A stretch of 64,000 nt of DNA, from assembly GCF_042658925.1 (NCBI RefSeq), contig NZ_JBHSRF010000047.1, positions 1 to 64,000 on the forward strand, read 5' to 3'. Under the pieces are notes generated by a model that was not told the DNA's origin, made no database searches, and worked only from the letters and a program-made list of their open reading frames with translations. The translations under genes and the position numbers were made by a program. How positions within the stretch are numbered: the first letter of the stretch is position 1; each line of letters opens with the position of its first letter. The stretch comes from Sphaerisporangium aureirubrum (GTDB lineage Bacteria > Actinomycetota > Actinomycetes > Streptosporangiales > Streptosporangiaceae). Shown in pieces: positions 60,079 through 64,000 of the stretch.

Positions 60079-60765
60079 ATGAGACTGAGGGTCACGCAGC
60101 ACCTCTACCAGCACGCGGACGCCGAGCGAGGCGTGATCGTCATCGATCCCCGCTCCGGGGAATGCCATGCGATGAACACCTCGGCCGCCACCGTCTGGGC
60201 GGCGCTGAGCGCGGGTGACGGCTTCGAGGGCGCGGTCACCGTACTGCAGGACCGGTACCCCACGGAGTCCGTGGAACGTGTCCGCCATGACGTGGCGATG
60301 CTGATCGAGGACATGCTCCAGGCCGGCCTGATCACGATCGAGGAACGCGACCGGACCGCCGGAGTTCGGATGGCCAGCCGACCCGCCGGGGTGCCGGGGC
60401 CGGTCGGCATGCTGTTCCTCCTGCTCGCCGTCACCCTGCTCGCGCTGCCCTTCCGCGTGCCGCACGGCCTGGTGCGTACAGTGCACCGCCGGGGAGGCAA
60501 GCCCCTGTCCTCCGCGCAGGCCGAGCGGATAGTACGTTCCGTCCGCCGCGCCGCCGCCCGCCTCCCCGTGCGCGCCGCCTGTCTGGAGGTGTCGCTCGCG
60601 TCGGTGCTGTGGGCGGCGTGCAAGCACCGCCGTCTCGACTGGTGCCTCGGTGTGCTCTTCGACCCGTACAGCTTCCACGCCTGGGTGGAGACGGAGGGCC
60701 GCAGGATCGAGACGAGCGAGGAGACACTTTCCGAGCCGTCTCATTACCGGGTGATCTCGATCTGA
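60079..60765 (+). CDS. fused RRE (PqqD-like) and lasso leader peptidase (B1-B2)
   Basis: The protein has 228 residues. Residues 1-95 form the PqqD-like RRE that grips the leader (MRLRVTQHLYQHADAERGVIVIDPRSGECHAMNTSAATVWAAL). A hydrophobic linker (PVGMLFLLLAVTLLALPF) leads to a transglutaminase-fold peptidase with Cys168 in RAACLEVSLASVL and His200 in YSFHAWVE. In most actinobacterial lasso clusters these two domains are separate genes; here they are fused, as in McjB. It removes the leader before cyclisation. It is 20 bp downstream of the cyclase. Confidence 0.9.
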   Translation: MRLRVTQHLYQHADAERGVIVIDPRSGECHAMNTSAATVWAALSAGDGFEGAVTVLQDRYPTESVERVRHDVAMLIEDMLQAGLITIEERDRTAGVRMASRPAGVPGPVGMLFLLLAVTLLALPFRVPHGLVRTVHRRGGKPLSSAQAERIVRSVRRAAARLPVRAACLEVSLASVLWAACKHRRLDWCLGVLFDPYSFHAWVETEGRRIETSEETLSEPSHYRVISI

Positions 60766-60789
60766 CATCCGGTGACGAAACACTGACGT

Positions 60790-60802
60790 TTTCGATCCGA
60801 AA
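60790..60802. promoter_or_regulatory. third TTTCGA-type dyad after the lasso genes
   Basis: TTTCGATCCGAAA, 11 of 13 identical to the palindrome at 56731. 60803-61018 otherwise shows no gene. Confidence 0.4.
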
Positions 60803-61018
60803 GCCCGCATACCTGAACCGGCTGGCTGACTGGTCGATTTGAATGCGGCCGACGGCAGTGACCCCGGAATTGGGTGCTCATTCAGCGCCGGACGGCCGAT
60901 GCCGATGGATTCGGCGGCACATTGTCCTCTCTAGAGAACTCTGTTTACGATTTGACAATGGCCGCAGGGGGCGGGTCTTCCCGCGATGGGATTGGCGGCC
61001 TGAGAGGCGGACAGAGAA

Positions 61019-61312
61019 ATGGCTCACCCTCCGGCCCACCCGCCACAGGAGAATGTCGTACCGGGTGAAACGCCCCGGCCTCCGGGTGGTGGGCCCGAGC
61101 CCGCGAATGTGATCGCCGAGGGATCCGGCGGGACCGGCGGGCGACCGCGGCGGCTGGGGTGGCGTAAAGCCGCGATCGTCGTCACGGTCGCGACGGGCTC
61201 GGGCGTGCTGGTCGTCGTGCAGCCGTCCCTCGCCGTCCCCCTCGGCGTCGCCGCGGGCGTGGCCGCCCTGCTGCACGAGGTGCTGTCCCGTCCCGACGAC
61301 TCCTCCCGCTAG
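61019..61312 (+). CDS. small predicted membrane protein
   Basis: The protein has 97 residues. A Pro/Gly-rich N-terminus (MAHPPAHPPQENVVPGETPRPP) is followed by two short hydrophobic stretches (KAAIVVTVATGSGVLVVVQ and AVPLGVAAGVAALLHEVL). No family is recognised. Composition and a purine-rich upstream stretch (GAGAGGCGGACAGAG) support coding, but weakly. Confidence 0.5.
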   Translation: MAHPPAHPPQENVVPGETPRPPGGGPEPANVIAEGSGGTGGRPRRLGWRKAAIVVTVATGSGVLVVVQPSLAVPLGVAAGVAALLHEVLSRPDDSSR

Positions 61313-61351
61313 GACCCCCGGTCCCGTACCGACGGCGGCCTCTGGCGCACG

Positions 61352-61417
61352 ATGTAAAAATTTCTAGACATGACGTCAAGTTTTGGCTACATTGGCGATG
61401 TAAAGAAATCTGTACAT
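61352..61417. promoter_or_regulatory. duplicated 20-bp operator upstream of the membrane/XRE pair
   Basis: ATGTAAAAATTTCTAGACAT (61352-61371) and ATGTAAAGAAATCTGTACAT (61398-61417) are aligned 20-bp copies, each with ATGT/ACAT-type ends inverted, starting 46 bp apart. They sit 14-79 bp upstream of the ATG at 61431 and are AT-rich. They are a natural binding site for the XRE protein encoded downstream. Confidence 0.7.
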
Positions 61418-61430
61418 CGGAGGGGTAGTC

Positions 61431-61871
61431 ATGACGCTCGAAGAGAGGCGTGCGTGGATCCGGCTGGTGGTTTCGGTGGTCGGGTACGCGGTGTACGTGG
61501 TTCTTGTCGTGGGGCGGATGGATGGGCGGCCTGTGGGTGAGGTGGCTTACGCGGGGACGTTGCTCTGGACGGTTGGGGGGGCCATCGGGGGGGCGATTCT
61601 GGCGGACATCGTGGTGGGGATCGTGGTGGGGATCGTCAATCCTCGGGGGTCGCAGGTTACGGACGATCGGGATCGGGAGATCGGGCGGCTGGGGGAGCGG
61701 GTCGGGCAGTCGTTCGTGGTTATCGGGGCGGTGGGCGGGATGCTCATGGCGATGGCGGGGTGGGAGAGGTTCTGGATCGCGAACGTGATCTATCTCTGCT
61801 TCGTGCTCTCGGCGGTGCTCGGGGGCGTCACGAAGGTCGTCGTGTATCGCAGGAGCGTTCCGCGGTGGTGA
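61431..61871 (+). CDS. small integral membrane protein paired with XRE regulator
   Basis: The protein has 146 residues with four predicted helices (WIRLVVSVVGYAVYVVLVV; GTLLWTVGGAIGGAILADIVVGIVVGIV; FVVIGAVGGMLMAMAGW; WIANVIYLCFVLSAVLGGVTKVVVY) and a charged loop DDRDREIGRLGERVG. ATG 61431 follows GGAGGGG. Its stop overlaps the XRE start by four bases (GTGA). Such membrane-plus-XRE pairs are common in Gram-positive bacteria; the membrane partner's role is not known. Confidence 0.85.
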   Translation: MTLEERRAWIRLVVSVVGYAVYVVLVVGRMDGRPVGEVAYAGTLLWTVGGAIGGAILADIVVGIVVGIVNPRGSQVTDDRDREIGRLGERVGQSFVVIGAVGGMLMAMAGWERFWIANVIYLCFVLSAVLGGVTKVVVYRRSVPRW

Positions 61872-62092
61872 AGCCCACGCAGGTCACGAATCGCATCCGG
61901 ACGTTGCGGTTCGCCAAGGACGAGATGACGCAGGCCGAGCTGGCCGAGCGGATCGGGGTGACGCGGCAGACGGTCATCGCGATCGAGCAGGGGCGGTACT
62001 CGCCGTCTCTGGAGATGGCCTTCCGGATCGCCAGGGTGTTCGGGGTGCCGCTCGACGACGTGTTCCAGTATCCGGATTCAGCAGAGGAGTGA
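61868..62092 (+). CDS. XRE-family helix-turn-helix regulator
   Basis: GTG 61868 gives 74 residues. The Cro/C1 fold is TNRIRTLRFAKDEMTQAELAERIGVTRQTVIAIEQGRYSPSLEMAFRIARVFGVPLDDVFQYP, complete with no extra domain. It is translationally coupled to the membrane protein and likely binds the duplicated site at 61352-61417, forming an autoregulated pair. Confidence 0.93.
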   Translation: MKPTQVTNRIRTLRFAKDEMTQAELAERIGVTRQTVIAIEQGRYSPSLEMAFRIARVFGVPLDDVFQYPDSAEE

Positions 62093-62098
62093 GTGGCG

Positions 62099-63076
62099 AT
62101 GAAGGCGATCGTTCAGGACGTGTACGGGCCGGTGGACGTGCTCGAACTGCGGGACGTGGACCGGCCGCCGGCCGGGGACGACGAGGTGCTCGTGGAGGTG
62201 CGGGCCGCGGCGGTGGACGCGGGGGTGTGGATCCTGATGAGCGGGCGGCCGTATCTCGTGCGGCTCATCGGATTCGGGCTGCGTAAGCCCAAGGTCGCGG
62301 GGCGGGGGCGGGACCTGGCCGGGGTGGTGGCGGCGACCGGGGCTCGGGTGACGCGGTTCAAGGTGGGGGACGAGGTGTACGGGACCTGCGAGACCGGGTC
62401 GTTCGCCGAGTTCGCGGTCGCGCCGGAGCGGCAGCTCGCACCCAAGCCGGCGAACCTCTCGTTCGAGCAGGCCGCCGCGGTGCCCGTTTCCGGGGTGACG
62501 GCGTTACAAGGGATTCGTGACCTCGGTGGCGTCCGGGCGGGCCGGCGGGTGATGGTCATCGGCGCGGCCGGGGGTGTGGGGTCGTTCGCGGTGCAGATCG
62601 CCAAGGCGCTCGGGGGGCGGGTGACCGGTGTGTGCAGCGGCGCGAAGGCGGACATGGTGCGTTCCCTCGGCGCCGACGACGTCATCGACTACACCCGCGA
62701 GGAGGTCGACCGCGACGGACCGCGGTACGACGTCATCCTGGACATGGCCGGAGACCGCCCGCTGTCTCTGCTGCGACGCGCGCTGACCCCCCGGGGCACG
62801 CTGGTGGTCGGCGGGGGCGGCTACAACAAGGCCCCCCTGCTCGGCGGTTTCCAGCGCGCTCTCCGCACACCTCTGGTCTCGAAGTTCGTGAGCCAGAACC
62901 TGCGCGGCCTCACCGCCAAGGAGGGTTTCGAGCCCCTCGAGGACCTGACCCGCCTCATCGAGTCCGGCTCCGTCACCCCGGCCGTCGACCGCACCTATCC
63001 CCTCGCCGACGCCCCCGCCGCCATCCGCCACTTCGCCGAGGGGCATCCCGCGGGCAAGGTGGTCGTCACCGTGTAG
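62099..63076 (+). CDS. MDR-family NAD(P)H oxidoreductase (quinone-reductase-like)
   Basis: ATG 62099 (GAGGAG upstream) gives 325 residues. The GroES-like domain starts MKAIVQDVYGPVDVLELRDVDRPPAGDDEVLVEV. The Rossmann motif is VMVIGAAGGVGSFAVQIAKALGGRVTGV, then GADDVIDYTREE. Cys/His zinc ligands of alcohol dehydrogenases are absent, pointing to the zinc-independent quinone oxidoreductase group. It reduces quinones or enones with NADPH. It follows the XRE gene by six bases and may share its promoter. Confidence 0.9.
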   Translation: MKAIVQDVYGPVDVLELRDVDRPPAGDDEVLVEVRAAAVDAGVWILMSGRPYLVRLIGFGLRKPKVAGRGRDLAGVVAATGARVTRFKVGDEVYGTCETGSFAEFAVAPERQLAPKPANLSFEQAAAVPVSGVTALQGIRDLGGVRAGRRVMVIGAAGGVGSFAVQIAKALGGRVTGVCSGAKADMVRSLGADDVIDYTREEVDRDGPRYDVILDMAGDRPLSLLRRALTPRGTLVVGGGGYNKAPLLGGFQRALRTPLVSKFVSQNLRGLTAKEGFEPLEDLTRLIESGSVTPAVDRTYPLADAPAAIRHFAEGHPAGKVVVTV

Positions 63077-63092
63077 TCGTCCCGGCCGAGGT

Positions 63093-63119
63093 CCCCCGGC
63101 GGAACGTTCCCACCGGGGG
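63093..63119 (+). terminator. hairpin after the oxidoreductase
   Basis: CCCCCGG (63093-63099) and CCGGGGG (63113-63119) with an internal perfect palindrome GGAACGTTCC in the loop, 17 bp after the stop. Confidence 0.55.
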
Positions 63120-63271
63120 TGAGGCCGTGCGGCTCGCGGGCGGATCGGCCGAAAGTATTAGTTCCGGGACCGGCCGATCGGTCAGGGCGGCACTGGCCGA
63201 GGGCCCGATGCGGGACACATCTGACGCGATCACACTGAGGCTCCGCAGCCCGGCAGGAGGAGCAGATCGCC

Positions 63272-63712
63272 GTGAGAACGACGACAACCAGGCAATACCG
63301 CGACACGCAGGTCGATGTGAGATTCGTGCTCTGCGCGCTCTGGAGCACGATGCTGTTCGTGTTCGCCTACGTCGACATCTTCGGCTTCTACCGCGCCGAC
63401 GTTCTCGGCGCCGCGCTCGACGGCAGGATGGCGGCCACGTCGTTCACGGTCGACCAGACGTTCCTGACGCTCACCCTGGTCTACCTCCTGCCGTCGATCC
63501 TGATGGTGGTCCTGTCGCTGCTCCTGAGACCACGGGTCAACCGGGTCGTGAACATCGTCGCCGGCCTCTTCTACATGATCACCATCATCGCGTCGTGCAT
63601 CGGTGAAACGTGGGCCTACTACATCCTCGGAAGCCTCGTCGAAGCGACACTTCTCGCCGCCGTCATCCGGGTCGCCTGGAAATGGCCGCCACCTCGGCTC
63701 GTCACCACCTGA
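63272..63712 (+). CDS. DUF6326-like four-helix membrane protein
   Basis: GTG 63272 preceded by AGGAGGAGC gives 146 residues. A polar head (QYRDTQVDVRFVLCALWSTMLFVFAYVDIFGFYR) leads into four membrane helices (FLTLTLVYLLPSILMVVLSLLL; VNIVAGLFYMITIIASCIGETWAYYIL; EATLLAAVIRVAW). The pattern fits the DUF6326 family of unknown function. It stands alone. Confidence 0.82.
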   Translation: MRTTTTRQYRDTQVDVRFVLCALWSTMLFVFAYVDIFGFYRADVLGAALDGRMAATSFTVDQTFLTLTLVYLLPSILMVVLSLLLRPRVNRVVNIVAGLFYMITIIASCIGETWAYYILGSLVEATLLAAVIRVAWKWPPPRLVTT

Positions 63713-63727
63713 GAAAGGCGGGGCCGG

Positions 63728-63976
63728 TCAGACATCCCTGGGCTTGGAGGCGGAGAGCGTCGAGGAGCCGGTCGTTGTGCACGAATCGGGTATTGACGTG
63801 CGTATTGCCGAACGCTGGACCACACTCCAGCACATCACCCTCAGCTCCAGCCGGATCGGCGACATCGCCTATGCTGCCCTCGTCCTCACCCACTTCGAAC
63901 ACCAAAAGATCACCATCGGGGTCAGGGCCAGCTCGCCGTGCCGGTCGCCAAGAACGGCATGTTCCCGCCGGGCTGA
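63728..63976 (+). pseudogene. possible gene remnant, unrecognised
   Basis: The frame containing LEAESVEEPVVVHESGIDVRIAERWTTLQHITLSSSRIGDIAYAALVLTHFEHQKITIGV looks protein-like for ~60 residues, then decays into Arg/Ser-rich sequence. No clear start is present and I do not recognise the family. It may be a degraded mobile-element or hypothetical gene. Nothing else is seen to the end of the window. Confidence 0.3.
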
Positions 63977-64000
63977 CCGTCCGGCCTCACCCGTGAGCGG

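Overview
The window is high-GC DNA with GTG/TTG starts, short operon gaps and actinobacterial families (SARP, SpoIIE-type phosphatase, DUF397, ISKra4 transposase, lasso peptide and deoxysugar genes). It looks like a chromosome-arm or accessory region of a filamentous actinomycete, Streptosporangiaceae/Thermomonosporaceae-like; the genus is an inference. No tRNA or rRNA gene was recognised.

Layout. 1-6337 is a repeat-rich zone. Two copies of an ~80-bp core lie on the left and four copies in opposite orientation, inside ~275-bp tandem units, on the right. A 24-bp tandem array between them is split by a composite ISKra4-like transposon (716-4842) that carries a TetR regulator and a DUF998 membrane protein and is flanked by a 9-bp target duplication. 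6338-8621 is a P450/O-methyltransferase pair. 8754-12792 holds a PIG-V-like glycosyltransferase and a MarR regulator divergent from an MMPL exporter across a 14-bp-arm dyad. 13018-18237 holds a cold-shock protein, a MerR-like regulator, a secreted M23 peptidase and a fused SpoIIE/HATPase stress regulator. 18279-30061 holds a giant RHS-repeat secreted protein with a probable toxin tip and adjacent immunity candidate, a SARP regulator and a secreted subtilisin. 30377-31962 holds an S41 protease and an orphan DUF397 protein.

32192-55000 is a specialised-metabolite tailoring cluster: UvrA-like self-resistance, FAD oxygenase, epoxide hydrolase, serine hydrolase, RibD-like reductase, nucleotidyltransferase, glycosyltransferase, 3-dehydrase, UDP-sugar dehydrogenase, UDP-xylose-synthase-like enzyme, acyltransferase, C- and N-methyltransferases, aminotransferase, HAD phosphatase, MFS exporter and P450. 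The sugar genes resemble routes to branched 4-aminopentoses in enediyne-type products, but no scaffold synthase (PKS, NRPS or terpene) lies in the window. Ten intergenic copies of GCATCTYC-N5-TGC precede most of these genes, and a weaker eleventh copy precedes the P450/O-methyltransferase pair at 8.7 kb. This suggests one regulon controlled by a factor not identified here.

55324-60765 contains a SGNH esterase with a CBM2, a ROK regulator and a compact lasso peptide locus (precursor, cyclase, fused RRE-protease, no transporter). 61019-64000 holds small membrane proteins, an XRE regulator with a duplicated operator, an MDR-family oxidoreductase and a DUF6326-like protein.
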